Part shown: piece after piece, positions 41,674 to 51,723 of the stretch
Numbering within the stretch: the stretch's first letter is position 1
Layout of the letters: each line of letters starts with the position of its first letter
Source of the DNA: Spirosoma pollinicola
GTDB lineage: Bacteria; Bacteroidota; Bacteroidia; Cytophagales; Spirosomataceae
Direction of reading: 5' to 3'
Assembly (NCBI RefSeq): GCF_002831565.1
Contig: NZ_CP025096.1
Coordinates: 6,811,014-6,875,013 of the forward strand
Length of the DNA: 64,000 bases
Position numbers and translations under genes: made by a program
Notes under the pieces: generated by a model
Told to the model about the DNA's origin: nothing
Seen by the model: the letters and a program-made list of their open reading frames with translations, nothing else
Database searches by the model: none

Positions 41674-44600
41674 TTAAAAACTAAGCGTTGCCCCTACAAC
41701 TACGGTTTTCACCTGAGGAAACGTAAAAAAGTCAATGCCCTGCGAAGTCGTCGAACCATCAAGGGTACTCACTTCAGGATCTGCCCCTGAGTAACGGGTC
41801 CACGTCAGGATATTCGTAGCCGATACATACAGACGGGCATTGGCAACCTTGTATTTGTTGATCCATTTTTTAGGGAAGTTGTAGCCAAGTGATACGTTCT
41901 TCAGCCGTAAATAGGATCCATCTTCCACGAATCGGCTACTGGTATAGTTGTTATACGTATTCTGATACACATAGCGGGGCACGCTTGTGATATCACCTTC
42001 TTTTCTCCAGCGTTTGAGGGCCTGCCGTACCTGATTATTCTGAATATCAGCACCGGAATTAAGTAACGTCTGGTTAGAGAAGTTCAGGATGCTATTGCCG
42101 TATGAGAATTGAAGCAATGTACTGAGGTCAATGCCTTTCCAGGAGACTTTGTTCGTTAAGCCGCCATAGAGTTTAGGCTGTGCATTGCCAATCACCTGTC
42201 CATCGGCAGGCGTAATACGCCCATCCCCGTTTTTGTCGTCGTAGATGGCATCGCCGGTGGCCGGGTCAACGCCCAGAAACTTCAAGCCCCAGAACGTTCC
42301 CAACGGCTGGCCGGGTAGTACAACATTGGTTCTAAATACGCCATTTCCCTGATACCCCCGAAATACCGGTTCGGTACTGGCCAGTTCCACCACTTTATTA
42401 CTATTGTGCGACAGGTTCAAATCGGTACTCCAGCGTACAGCCTTATTTACATTCACCGTCGAAATAGTGAGTTCAATACCTTTGTTCGATACTTTCCCGA
42501 TATTTCCCTGCACAGTGCTGAAGCCTGTCGTTTGCGGAATGGGTTGTGCAAACAGGAGTTTGTCAGTGAGGTTGTCATAGGCATCCAGAATTATATTAAG
42601 CCGCCCGTTGAAAAAGGAAGCATCCAGGCCGATATTGGATTCTCGGGTGCGTTCCCATTGCAGATTGGCATTGGCCAGTGCCTGCGGAGCAACACCCGTT
42701 GAACCGCTGTAAGTAGCTGATGCCCAAGTACCCAGAAATTGAAAATCCCCGATGCGTTCATTCCCGGTAAAGCCATAACTCGCCCGTAGTTTCAGGTCGC
42801 TCAGGAAACGAAACTGCTCCATGAACTTTTCGCTCGAAATGCGCCAGGCCAACGATGCCGATGGAAAAACACCAAACCGGCGGCTCTGTCCAAAGCGGGA
42901 TGAACCGTCGTAACGCGCGGTTATCGTGGCCAGGTATTTCTCCTCATAGCTGTAGCGGGCTTCGCCGAAGGTAGATAACAGTCCACTATTCACGACACTG
43001 GAACCGCCCTGGTCAACCACACCGGCTGAACTTATGTATGTAAAATCGTCACTGGGAAACAACCGACCCTGAACATTACCACTCCGCTGTGTACGCTGCA
43101 AGGCTTCAAAACCGGCCAGCACATTAAACTGGTGTTTTTCTGCGAGCTGAAAATTATACGTCAGTGTATTGGTGTTGACAAACGTAGAATACGACTGATT
43201 GATGAAAACACCATATCCCTGTCCGCCTACACTGGGCAAAAAGCCGCCAATAGCCGTTGTCGATGGTTCAAACTGGTCTTCGGTTACGTTGTTATAGTCG
43301 ATGTTCACTTTCGACCGAAAGCGCAGATTTTGCAGAATTTCATACTCAGCATACAAACCGGCCAGAATCTTAACCGTATACGCATTGAAACGGGGCAACA
43401 GAGCCTGCGCTACCGGATTGAAGTTAGGGAAACCTGCATATTCCGTATCGGCCGGACCATAAAGACGGCCCTGTTCGTTGTAAGGCGAATAATAAGGTAA
43501 GCTTTTGATTGCGCCGGAGTAAACGCCATCCAGAAAGTTATCGCCTTTGACGCGCTTGTTCAACGCCCTCGACAATGTGATGTTCGTGCCAAACGAAAGC
43601 TTATCCGTAGCCTTATGGTCCAGCTTCATCTGGCCTGTTAGACGGGTAAATTGATTGTTCAGCTGAACGCCCTGTTCATCGCGGTAACTGCCACTCAGGT
43701 AAAATTGCGTGCGGTCGTTGCCGCCCTGCGTCGATAACTGATATTGCTGATAAACCCCCTTTCGAAGTACAGCATCAATCCAGTCGGTATTTTGTCCATC
43801 GGTAACGCCTTTGATCAGGCCCAGTTTATCGGGGTCCAGTCCGGCATTGGTAACGGCTTCCCGCTGTAGCTCCAGCAACTCCGTTGAGTTGAGCAGATTT
43901 GGCCGACGAACAACGTCTGTTATACCCCGTTGCACATCGGCCGTAAAGGTCGTTTTCTGTGCTTTCCCCCGTTTGGTGGTGATGAGCACGACACCATTCG
44001 CAGCCCTCGATCCATAAATTGCTTTTGCCGAAGCATCTTTCAATACCTGAATGGATTCAATGTCGTTCGGGTTAAAGAGCGCGAACGCATTATCCGTTTG
44101 TCCGCCAAAATCGCGACTTGACAAGCCATCTGTCCCCCCATCTTCCACGGGTACGCCATCGACAATAAACAACGGTTTATTACTGGCCGTAATGGACGTA
44201 TTGCCCCGAATCCGAACGGTAAGCCCACCACCGGGTGTACCCGATGACTGCGTTACCTGCACACCAGCCGCCTGCCCTTGCAGGGCCTGATCGAAACTGG
44301 CAACGGGAATATCCTTGAATTTGTCGGGCGAAATGGACGCAATAGAGCCGGTAATGTCTTTTCGCTGGGTCGTATTATACCCTGTAACAACAACCTGGGT
44401 CAACTCGTTGACCGCTTCCTTCATCTGCACATTAACAACCGAGCGATTACCAATGGCCACTTCCTGCGAAACCAGTCCTATCGAGGTAAGCAACAGAATA
44501 GCCGAACTACCAGGCACCGTGATGCTGTAATTACCATTGGCATCGGTACTAACGCCATTGGTTGTTCCTTTCACTACGATGTTGACTCCGGGGATTGGCA

Positions 44601-44715
44601 GTCCATCCTGCGTCGATGTGACCCTACCGGTTATACGCTGGCCTTGAGCAAGCAAATAGCCGGGCAACATGACCAGCAACGCTAGCCAACTAATTATACC
44701 GCAATATTTTCTCAT
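41674..44715 (-). CDS. SusC/RagA-family TonB-linked outer-membrane transporter (pair 2, protease operon)
   Basis: A 1013-residue protein: signal peptide to about LLAQGQ, a regulatory Ig-like domain (GRVTSTQDGLPIPGVNIVVK), the plug (VVVTGYNTTQRKDITGS; VLKDASAKAIYGSRAANGVV) and the TonB-dependent barrel ending in Phe. It is the first gene of the five-gene operon ending in the M43 protease, so peptide import is the favoured role. Upstream, 44716-45077 is 362 bp of mainly AT-rich DNA containing only the terminator of the preceding operon. Confidence 0.95.
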   Translation of the reverse strand: MRKYCGIISWLALLVMLPGYLLAQGQRITGRVTSTQDGLPIPGVNIVVKGTTNGVSTDANGNYSITVPGSSAILLLTSIGLVSQEVAIGNRSVVNVQMKEAVNELTQVVVTGYNTTQRKDITGSIASISPDKFKDIPVASFDQALQGQAAGVQVTQSSGTPGGGLTVRIRGNTSITASNKPLFIVDGVPVEDGGTDGLSSRDFGGQTDNAFALFNPNDIESIQVLKDASAKAIYGSRAANGVVLITTKRGKAQKTTFTADVQRGITDVVRRPNLLNSTELLELQREAVTNAGLDPDKLGLIKGVTDGQNTDWIDAVLRKGVYQQYQLSTQGGNDRTQFYLSGSYRDEQGVQLNNQFTRLTGQMKLDHKATDKLSFGTNITLSRALNKRVKGDNFLDGVYSGAIKSLPYYSPYNEQGRLYGPADTEYAGFPNFNPVAQALLPRFNAYTVKILAGLYAEYEILQNLRFRSKVNIDYNNVTEDQFEPSTTAIGGFLPSVGGQGYGVFINQSYSTFVNTNTLTYNFQLAEKHQFNVLAGFEALQRTQRSGNVQGRLFPSDDFTYISSAGVVDQGGSSVVNSGLLSTFGEARYSYEEKYLATITARYDGSSRFGQSRRFGVFPSASLAWRISSEKFMEQFRFLSDLKLRASYGFTGNERIGDFQFLGTWASATYSGSTGVAPQALANANLQWERTRESNIGLDASFFNGRLNIILDAYDNLTDKLLFAQPIPQTTGFSTVQGNIGKVSNKGIELTISTVNVNKAVRWSTDLNLSHNSNKVVELASTEPVFRGYQGNGVFRTNVVLPGQPLGTFWGLKFLGVDPATGDAIYDDKNGDGRITPADGQVIGNAQPKLYGGLTNKVSWKGIDLSTLLQFSYGNSILNFSNQTLLNSGADIQNNQVRQALKRWRKEGDITSVPRYVYQNTYNNYTSSRFVEDGSYLRLKNVSLGYNFPKKWINKYKVANARLYVSATNILTWTRYSGADPEVSTLDGSTTSQGIDFFTFPQVKTVVVGATLSF

Positions 44716-45010
44716 GTATAGGTTATACGCTAGGCAAAAGTTTTTGAGGTAAATACACTATTGAAGGAAACAAACGATTAGTCAACGTAGCAAGCTACTA
44801 TTTTTTCAAACGAAAAATCAACCTTCATCGTATAAATGTATTGTCTGGCCAACTGGCTCAAATTAGCCTTTTTTCTGTCAGAACAAGAAATTTAACCGGC
44901 GAAAAAAGTTCTCCATCTATTTTTAATGCTGAAGCTGTTTAAACTTTTACGTAGCAGTTTACCTTTTTGCCAGCAGTTTCAGATTTTACAGAGACTAAAT
45001 ACCATAAAAA

Positions 45011-45038
45011 GAGGCTCCCCGTATGTACGGGGAGCCTC
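45011..45038 (-). terminator. Intrinsic terminator of the third SusC/SusD operon
   Basis: Perfect 13-bp arms GAGGCTCCCCGTA and complement around a 2-nt loop, followed on the minus strand by TTTTTATGG, 39 bp after the susD stop. The rest of the gap 44716-45010 shows nothing I can support. Confidence 0.88.
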
Positions 45039-45077
45039 ACTGACTGGATTTGGCAGGATTAGAAACCTGGTGTGGCC

Positions 45078-46760
45078 TTAAAAATTAGGGTTTTTAATGG
45101 CAGCACCGGTTGTTGGGTTCAACACTGTTTCATCAGCAGGAACATCCCAATAATCCATGAAGTTGTAGTCGATCGTTACATTCTTGTTAATCAAAGCCCC
45201 GGCATTCGTGATAACCGTATTGCCATAGCTACCGCCACCGCTGGCAATAGGATATGTCCAGCCCCAACGACGCAGATCATAGAAAGCCAACCCACGGCTA
45301 AACAGAGAGACTCTTCTTTCTTTGGTTAACTCGGTAAGCGCTTTCGATAGGGTAAGGCTTGTACCGGCAACGGCTGGAACACCAGCACCCTGATATGTCC
45401 GTACGGCATCGACAAAACCTAAACCGGTTTCGATATTGCCCAGACGCATATTGGCTTCAGCCAGCATCAGTGCGTTTTCTTCGTAGCTACCAGCGATGAA
45501 GACTTCATGCGCACCTATATCCTTAGACCCGTATACGTATACGCCAGTTACGCCGGTGCCATTAGGTACCATGCTATAACGCGTTGTAAACGTATAGTTG
45601 TTTTTGTAGGTCGTTTTGGTATTGAAGTTGTTAACTACCCGTTGGTCGCCAGCATTGAACGACTGCATAAAGCGTTCGCTGATCTTGAAGGTCGAGCTGG
45701 TATTCACGTTTGACGTTAATGCCGCAACCGTTCCACCCGTAGGCGAGAAAGGCGAGTTAGAGGCAGTGCTACGTTCCGTGAAGACGATATCCCCTTTCTT
45801 GATCCCGTTGGTAGCCAGCGTCAATACACTGGTCCAGTCGGCAGCGGTCATGGCAGTTGTCGACGACTTGGAGATCGTAGCTGCCGGATTGCCGTTTACA
45901 AACGGAGCCAGTTTATTAACCAGAATATTCCGCGCCAGCATCGTGTTGATGTTGCGTTTCCACATGTCAACTGTTGGCACACCGCCGTTGCCTACCTGCA
46001 TAAATGAAGGAATCAACTGGCCTAATACAGCCTGATAATCCGACGCACTGGTAATGGAACCCAGGGTAGTAGCCGCCAGGTTGAAATACTCGTTCGACTT
46101 AGTGATCATTGCATCATGCAATACGTAGCCACCATCCGTTGCACCTGTTTTATCGGCAATTAAGCCAGCATAATACATCGAACCGATAGAGGCATAGGCA
46201 TAGCCTTTCCACCAGTAAGACCAGGCTTTGATCGTATTGGCCCGGCTGGTCTTATCACCCGAGAATGAAATGGTGCTTACCAGATCCAACGTCTCATTAC
46301 AGACGTTATTCAAGGCATACATGTTCAGCCATTGGTAGTACAATGGGTTGTTGCCAGCACCCGTAGCGGCCCGACTGTTATAAGCCCGAATGATTCCTAC
46401 TTGTGGAGCCGGGTTGGTCACTTTCGTACCATCGTCCAGAATAATATAGTCGGGAACACCAATGGTTGTCACCTGGTTGTTGGAAGCATCCGCCCCCACG
46501 TTATCAGCCATCAGTTCGCTATAGCCCCAGGGCAACGAAAAGTAGCTATTACCCAGCCAGCCATCGCCGTTCAGGAAACCGTTGACATAAACACCACCCT
46601 GCGCAAATGCAATCAACCCAGTCTCGGTGTTGACATTGGCAGCTGTGGTAGGCTGGTTGGGGTTGCCCACATCCAGTTGTTCTTTACAAGAGACCCCGGC
46701 AAGCATGAGGGTCGCGAAAAGAGCGGTGGAGAAAAATTTATTTTTAGTGATACGTTTCAT
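45078..46760 (-). CDS. SusD/RagB-family lipoprotein (pair 3)
   Basis: A 560-residue surface lipoprotein, longer than pairs 1 and 2. The lipobox is AGVSCKE (C about 26). It has NPNQPTTAANVNTETGLIAF near the N-terminus, long helical regions, and ENALMLAEANMRLGNIETGL and ELTKERRVSLFSRGLAFYDL near the C-terminus, all of SusD type. It is encoded 82 bp downstream of its susC and followed by a terminator. No enzyme gene belongs to this operon, so its ligand cannot be inferred. Confidence 0.92.
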   Translation of the reverse strand: MKRITKNKFFSTALFATLMLAGVSCKEQLDVGNPNQPTTAANVNTETGLIAFAQGGVYVNGFLNGDGWLGNSYFSLPWGYSELMADNVGADASNNQVTTIGVPDYIILDDGTKVTNPAPQVGIIRAYNSRAATGAGNNPLYYQWLNMYALNNVCNETLDLVSTISFSGDKTSRANTIKAWSYWWKGYAYASIGSMYYAGLIADKTGATDGGYVLHDAMITKSNEYFNLAATTLGSITSASDYQAVLGQLIPSFMQVGNGGVPTVDMWKRNINTMLARNILVNKLAPFVNGNPAATISKSSTTAMTAADWTSVLTLATNGIKKGDIVFTERSTASNSPFSPTGGTVAALTSNVNTSSTFKISERFMQSFNAGDQRVVNNFNTKTTYKNNYTFTTRYSMVPNGTGVTGVYVYGSKDIGAHEVFIAGSYEENALMLAEANMRLGNIETGLGFVDAVRTYQGAGVPAVAGTSLTLSKALTELTKERRVSLFSRGLAFYDLRRWGWTYPIASGGGSYGNTVITNAGALINKNVTIDYNFMDYWDVPADETVLNPTTGAAIKNPNF

Positions 46761-46842
46761 CTTAAAAGAAATTAAGTTGTAAGTACTTAGTATCCAAGCA
46801 GTAAGTAATTAACTCACCTGCTGCTCCTTATAACTTAAGTGA

Positions 46843-49800
46843 TTAGAAACCAATGTTCAGACCCACCTGATACGACTTAGTGTTCGGCAGTGTGCTGTGA
46901 TCGACACCCCGGTCAAACGACGAGTTCGACGAACCTGAGCTAACTTCAGGATCATAGCCCGTGTATTTGGTGAAGGTCATCAGGTTGCGGCCCGTAAAGA
47001 CGATCTGTGCTTTGTTCAGGTAGGGTAGTTTAACAATCTTGGCGATATCGAAAGCCAGCGAAATGTTCCGTAACCGTACAAACGACGCATCTTCTACGAA
47101 GAAATCTTTGGTGGCGTTGTTACCCGCGCCCCGTGTGCTACCCCATAAGTTATAATACGCACCCGACCAGTACGCTGGGAAGGCACCCGTTTTGCCATCA
47201 ATAGTAACCTGTTTGGTGAAGTCTCCGCTGATACCATCACGATACATCCATTCTTTCGTCTGGTTGTAAAGTTTGCTGCCATAAACCCAGTCAAACTGGA
47301 AGTTCAGCGTCACGAAGTTTTTGAAGCTAACCCCATTGATAAACGACATGTTGAACTTGGGGTTCGGGTTCATTAACGGATAGGTTTCGTTGGTGAACTG
47401 AGGCTGGTAAGTCGTTTTGCTGACAACACGTCCATCCACCAGCTGGTAGCCCCCTTCGTTTGCAGCGCTAATGTACCGTACGCCTTCCTGATTGACATAG
47501 TCCAGGCTGGTTAAGGCTTTGTAGCCATACACCTGACCAATTGGCTGACCGGGCGTTAGAACCAGTGCGGTGCTACCGGCAAGCGATGTCAGGATAATGT
47601 CGGCACCTCCCGAAATAGCATCAATTTTAGAGATCTGATGACCGAAGTTGGTCGTGAAATCCCATTTCAGGTCTTTAGACCGGTAAATTGGCAAGCTAAG
47701 CGAGAATTGAACCCCGTTTGACGACATGTCGATAGCGTTGGTCAACTGCCCTGTCGAACCCAGCGATGGTGGTACGCTTACGGTGTAAATTACGTTGGCA
47801 CTTGAGCGTTTCCAGTACGTAAACGCACCCGAAATCGAGTTAAACCATGTACGATTCGAATTGCCGCCGATGGTAAAGTCAGTACCAATTTCGAGCTCTT
47901 TCGACACCTCCACTTTCAGGTTTGGATTCTGGGTCGTTGTGGGAATGGTATACACCAAACCTGAACCCAGATTCCGCTGGCTCAATACAGGGTAGCGGTC
48001 AAATGCACCCGGCTGAATACCCGCTTCGCCATAAGCTGCCCGTAATTTGAAGTATGGTAAGGCATTGGCAATGCTGCTGTTCTTGAAGAACGACAATGGA
48101 GAAACGTGACCATCGAAGTGAGGAAAGGTGAACGGCGTAGACCCTGCACCAAAGGCCGACGACCAGTCAGTCCGGAAACCAGCCGTGATGCCACCATAAT
48201 CACCAAAATCAACTTTCTGGTTTACCAGATAGCCGTAAGTAATGAACGGTGTCACAATATCCTTATCAACTGCCTGTGATGCAGTAGCCGCCACGTTGAA
48301 GGGTGGCGCTGTACTCAAGCCTACACCGTAGGTATCGTATTGCGTCGACTTGTTCTTGCGGTAATCGAACGATACCTGCGTGCTGGTCTGGATAGGCAGA
48401 TTTATATGGAAATCATTCTGAAAATCAGTCCGGATAAAGGCCGTACCCAGAAAGTTCTGGAATGTATTCGTGTATTGGAAGTTGTCGATTTCACCCTTGT
48501 TGTCAGGGGCGTAGTTGCTCGCATAAGAGCCGTAATATTCTGAGGTGATATTTTGCGACTGATTTAAATAGGTCCAGCGAGCCGTTTCATTCCGGTAGTT
48601 GATACCATATTTACCATCCAGCGTCAAAAATTTGTTGATCTTATATTCAGCCTGGAAATTCTGAAGAACGTCGATTTTATTGTTGATCGCATCCGTATAG
48701 GCTGCCTGGTAGTAAGGGTTACCGGCGTTAACGCTCAAAAAGTCAGCCGTTGGGTAAACCGGATAGGTTCCATCAGACAGTTTACGAGTCAGGTCAAAAA
48801 ACGGCGATGTATTCAAAAAGCCATACACCTGTCCCACATTACCACTTCCGCCATTAAAAGGCGAGTACATAGCCCCTAAACCTGGCTTCAGGGTGTTTTT
48901 AGTGTAAACCAATTGGGTAGTCGAACGGATGGTGAAGCCTTTGAAAATCTCGGTGCCGATGTTAGCCGACAAGTTACTACGGTCAATATACCCATTCTCT
49001 TTCGTCAGGATTGGCGACGTCGTGTGGTTATTAGAGGCAGCAATGTTGAAGTCGCTTTTTTCTGAAGCGCCCGACACATTGACGTTGTTGTTTGACGTGA
49101 TCCCCGTGCTAAATACCTGTTTGAAATGGTCATAATACTTCAGGTTGCCACTGTAGGGTGTATTGGCATCATTGCGGATATCCTGAATGGCATAACGCGT
49201 TGCACCACCATATTTATAGGAAATACCCGTAATAGCGCCATTCTCGGTGTAATCCAGAATATTACCTTTAGCATCAACGATGTTATTGTTGCCGTCGGTC
49301 AAATACGGATGTAAATCTGCTTTACGGACATTTCCCGTATTTAGGAATTCATTGGCTGAGAAGCTGGACGAAAAATTAACTGAGGTGCGGCCTTTCTTTC
49401 CTTTTTTGGTGAACACCTGAATTACGCCATTAGCTCCCTGCGCCCCATAGATCGAAGCCGAAGCCGCACCCTGCGCAACCTCGATACGCTCTATGTTGCT
49501 TAAATCAAGCGAGTTGATGTCGGTAGCAGCTACCTGTACGCCATCCACCATGATCAGGGGTTTGGTACCGCCCTGTACGCTGTTGATACCACGTAGCAGG
49601 ATGTTGACGGGATCGCCGGGGTTACCGCTGGTGGAGGAAATTTGTGCACCCGGAATTTTACCAACAAGCGCCTGATCAATCGAAGCCGTTGGTGTTTGTG
49701 GCAAATCTTTTGCCGAAACGGATTCAATGGCAATGCCCAGTTTGGCTTTGCTGGTAGCAACACCGCTACCCGTTACAACAACTTCGGTAAGTAAACGAGA

Positions 49801-50097
49801 ATCGGAGACTAAACTCACATTCACTTCCGATTGATTACCGACAACTACTTCCTGTGTCGTAACACCCACAAAGCTGAACACCAGCGTGGTGCCCTTAGCA
49901 GGCACGGACATATCAAAAATACCGCTCGCATCAGTGCTGGTTCCTTTCGACGTGCCTTTCACAACAACCGAAACGCCTGGAAGAGACGACCCATCTTCTG
50001 CCGACGTAACCTTGCCGACAATTCTTCTTTCCTGAGCCCAAGCTGTGGACCAGAGTGAGCTTACCAGAAGGAAACTCAACAATAGAATTCTACTCAT
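46843..50097 (-). CDS. SusC/RagA-family TonB-linked outer-membrane transporter (pair 3)
   Basis: A 1084-residue protein, the largest SusC here. The signal peptide ends near TAWAQE. Next come the regulatory Ig-like domain (GKVTSAEDGSSLPGVSVVVK), the plug (LTEVVVTGSGVATSKAKLGI; VAQGAASASIYGAQGANGVI) and the barrel to a C-terminal Phe. The plug lacks the DASSAAIYGSRASNGVV wording of the other two, reading AQGAASASIYGAQGANG, so it belongs to a different SusC subgroup. It is paired with the SusD at 45078. A convincing promoter lies at 50138. Confidence 0.95.
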   Translation of the reverse strand: MSRILLLSFLLVSSLWSTAWAQERRIVGKVTSAEDGSSLPGVSVVVKGTSKGTSTDASGIFDMSVPAKGTTLVFSFVGVTTQEVVVGNQSEVNVSLVSDSRLLTEVVVTGSGVATSKAKLGIAIESVSAKDLPQTPTASIDQALVGKIPGAQISSTSGNPGDPVNILLRGINSVQGGTKPLIMVDGVQVAATDINSLDLSNIERIEVAQGAASASIYGAQGANGVIQVFTKKGKKGRTSVNFSSSFSANEFLNTGNVRKADLHPYLTDGNNNIVDAKGNILDYTENGAITGISYKYGGATRYAIQDIRNDANTPYSGNLKYYDHFKQVFSTGITSNNNVNVSGASEKSDFNIAASNNHTTSPILTKENGYIDRSNLSANIGTEIFKGFTIRSTTQLVYTKNTLKPGLGAMYSPFNGGSGNVGQVYGFLNTSPFFDLTRKLSDGTYPVYPTADFLSVNAGNPYYQAAYTDAINNKIDVLQNFQAEYKINKFLTLDGKYGINYRNETARWTYLNQSQNITSEYYGSYASNYAPDNKGEIDNFQYTNTFQNFLGTAFIRTDFQNDFHINLPIQTSTQVSFDYRKNKSTQYDTYGVGLSTAPPFNVAATASQAVDKDIVTPFITYGYLVNQKVDFGDYGGITAGFRTDWSSAFGAGSTPFTFPHFDGHVSPLSFFKNSSIANALPYFKLRAAYGEAGIQPGAFDRYPVLSQRNLGSGLVYTIPTTTQNPNLKVEVSKELEIGTDFTIGGNSNRTWFNSISGAFTYWKRSSANVIYTVSVPPSLGSTGQLTNAIDMSSNGVQFSLSLPIYRSKDLKWDFTTNFGHQISKIDAISGGADIILTSLAGSTALVLTPGQPIGQVYGYKALTSLDYVNQEGVRYISAANEGGYQLVDGRVVSKTTYQPQFTNETYPLMNPNPKFNMSFINGVSFKNFVTLNFQFDWVYGSKLYNQTKEWMYRDGISGDFTKQVTIDGKTGAFPAYWSGAYYNLWGSTRGAGNNATKDFFVEDASFVRLRNISLAFDIAKIVKLPYLNKAQIVFTGRNLMTFTKYTGYDPEVSSGSSNSSFDRGVDHSTLPNTKSYQVGLNIGF

Positions 50098-50137
50098 AGG
50101 TAATTTAGTGTTAGGTTAAGAAACTCCTTACTTTCTA

Positions 50138-50169
50138 CAAAACTATGTAATCAAAAAATTCATTGCAAA
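50138..50169 (-). promoter_or_regulatory. Bacteroidota-type promoter for susC pair 3
   Basis: On the minus strand TTTG (50169-50166) is followed after 20 bp by TAGTTTTG (50145-50138), matching the Bacteroidota sigma-A consensus TTTG-N19/21-TAnnTTTG. It is 41 bp before the start codon at 50097, which leaves a short leader. Confidence 0.6.
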
Positions 50170-50804
50170 TTTTTTGTACAAATAACTTCAAACCAAAAAA
50201 AAATCTATAAAAATCAACTATAAGCGAATAATATTTTGATTTAAATGACAACCTCCTGCTCAAACAAATAAAATTATTTTAATTTAGGCTAATAAACAGA
50301 ACATTGTACGTATAAGTAATTCTAACATATTCATCTGATATAGCAGAATAATTCAACTTCTTATAGACGTATTCTTTTATGTACGATATTATTATTTTTT
50401 CAAAAAAGAGTATTTTCCCTTAATTAAGAAGAGAAGCGTTTTCCGAAACAACTGGATAGTAATGTATATCGAAGAAGGTCAGAACTACCAAAAAGGCTAC
50501 ATTTATACCATATAGCCGCTATTTAATTATATTTTTCCGTGTAAGATTACTGTGCTTCACATGTATATAGTTACTACATATACTTACTATCCATTTCACA
50601 TTAATACTTAAGTAGTAAGTCAATTATATTTTTGTCAGATGACAGCTAAAAATAAGTTTGTTTACCACATTAAAATTATTTAATAATTTTAGAACTAAAT
50701 AGCTTTATAAACAAAAATTAGTTTTTAGTATACAATAACGTATTGGCTAAACAACCTGTCCACCTTACTTCGATATAGACACGCAGGAGTTTTTAACAAC
50801 AAAA
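50170..50804. other. AT-rich noncoding stretch
   Basis: About 635 bp of strongly AT-rich DNA without an ORF of note, repeat family or convincing RNA structure. It separates the SusC pair 3 promoter from the terminator of the patatin gene. Short TACTTA/TAAGTA words recur around 50570-50620 but form no clear element. Confidence 0.5.
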
Positions 50805-50828
50805 ATGCCGGACTGTGAAGTCCGGCAT
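50805..50828 (-). terminator. Intrinsic terminator after the patatin gene
   Basis: Perfect 10-bp arms ATGCCGGACT and complement around a GTGA loop, followed on the minus strand by TTTTTGTTG, 24 bp after the patatin stop. Confidence 0.88.
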
Positions 50829-50851
50829 GTGGTTAGCGAGAAGTCTGTAAG

Positions 50852-51631
50852 TTAAGGTCGCATCAGAGTTGCCTGATTAAAGGCTTTTTCGATATCCGAA
50901 GCCATTGAGCGCGTATATTGATACCCCACGCGATATAAATCGCGAGCTTTTCGAATATCGGTTGTGCCATATTGTGCCAGTTGAGGAGGTTCGATGACAA
51001 CGTTGCATTTAGCAAATCGCTCTCTGGTTTTGCTCTGTACCGCCAGCACCAGACTACGCTCTATTACCCCGCGCATGGATGTGATGGGTTTACGCGGCCC
51101 TAAAACATTGCAATGTGAACCAATGATAAAGTCAACTTTGTGCTCAATCACATCGACAGGCAAATTATTAAGTACGCCACCGTCTACGAACTGTCGTTTA
51201 TGAATAAGCATGGGCTCAAAAATTCCCGGCAAACAACAGGACGCAAGCACTGGCCGAACTAGTTCTCCTTTTTCAAACACGACCTGCTCCCCGGCATTTA
51301 AATCAACGGCAACTACATGCAACGGAATTTTCAGTCCTTCAAATGAATCGTGGGGGATATACTTTTTGTATAAATCAATAGCCGTATCTATTCGAAGGAG
51401 ACCCATGCGGTTCCAGGCGGGCCGCAAATGACGCATAAATGAAGATGATTCAATTATTTTCAAACTTTCGTCGGGTGTATATCCTTGCGCTACCAACGCC
51501 CCAGCAATAGCCCCGGCACTGGTACCGGCAATCTGATCGAAGGCTATACCCATCTCCTGCAAGGCTTTTATAATACCCAGATGTGCTATCCCGCGTGCTC
51601 CACCACCTGATAATACAAGACCGATTTTCAT
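50852..51631 (-). CDS. Patatin-like phospholipase
   Basis: A 259-residue RssA-type patatin. The oxyanion loop LSGGGARGIAHLG (8-20), nucleophile elbow GTSAG with S38, and the catalytic dyad aspartate D150 in FVDGGVLNN are all present. There is no signal peptide, so it acts in the cytoplasm or on the inner leaflet. The substrate is probably a phospholipid or another acyl ester. It is preceded on the same strand by an MBL-fold hydrolase, 92 bp apart. Confidence 0.9.
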   Translation of the reverse strand: MKIGLVLSGGGARGIAHLGIIKALQEMGIAFDQIAGTSAGAIAGALVAQGYTPDESLKIIESSSFMRHLRPAWNRMGLLRIDTAIDLYKKYIPHDSFEGLKIPLHVVAVDLNAGEQVVFEKGELVRPVLASCCLPGIFEPMLIHKRQFVDGGVLNNLPVDVIEHKVDFIIGSHCNVLGPRKPITSMRGVIERSLVLAVQSKTRERFAKCNVVIEPPQLAQYGTTDIRKARDLYRVGYQYTRSMASDIEKAFNQATLMRP

Positions 51632-51723
51632 AACTCGTTAACAGCAGGCATAAAGGTTTGGTTTTTGGGGAGGTAAATAGGACGGGCTTCTGTTATAACG
51701 GCAAACCATCCGCGCTGCTTGTG

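Noticed and set aside
50170..50804. Replication origin or structural RNA in the long AT-rich gap
   Set aside because: There are no DnaA-box clusters, no dnaA/dnaN neighbour and no convincing conserved stem; it looks like an upstream AT-rich spacer.
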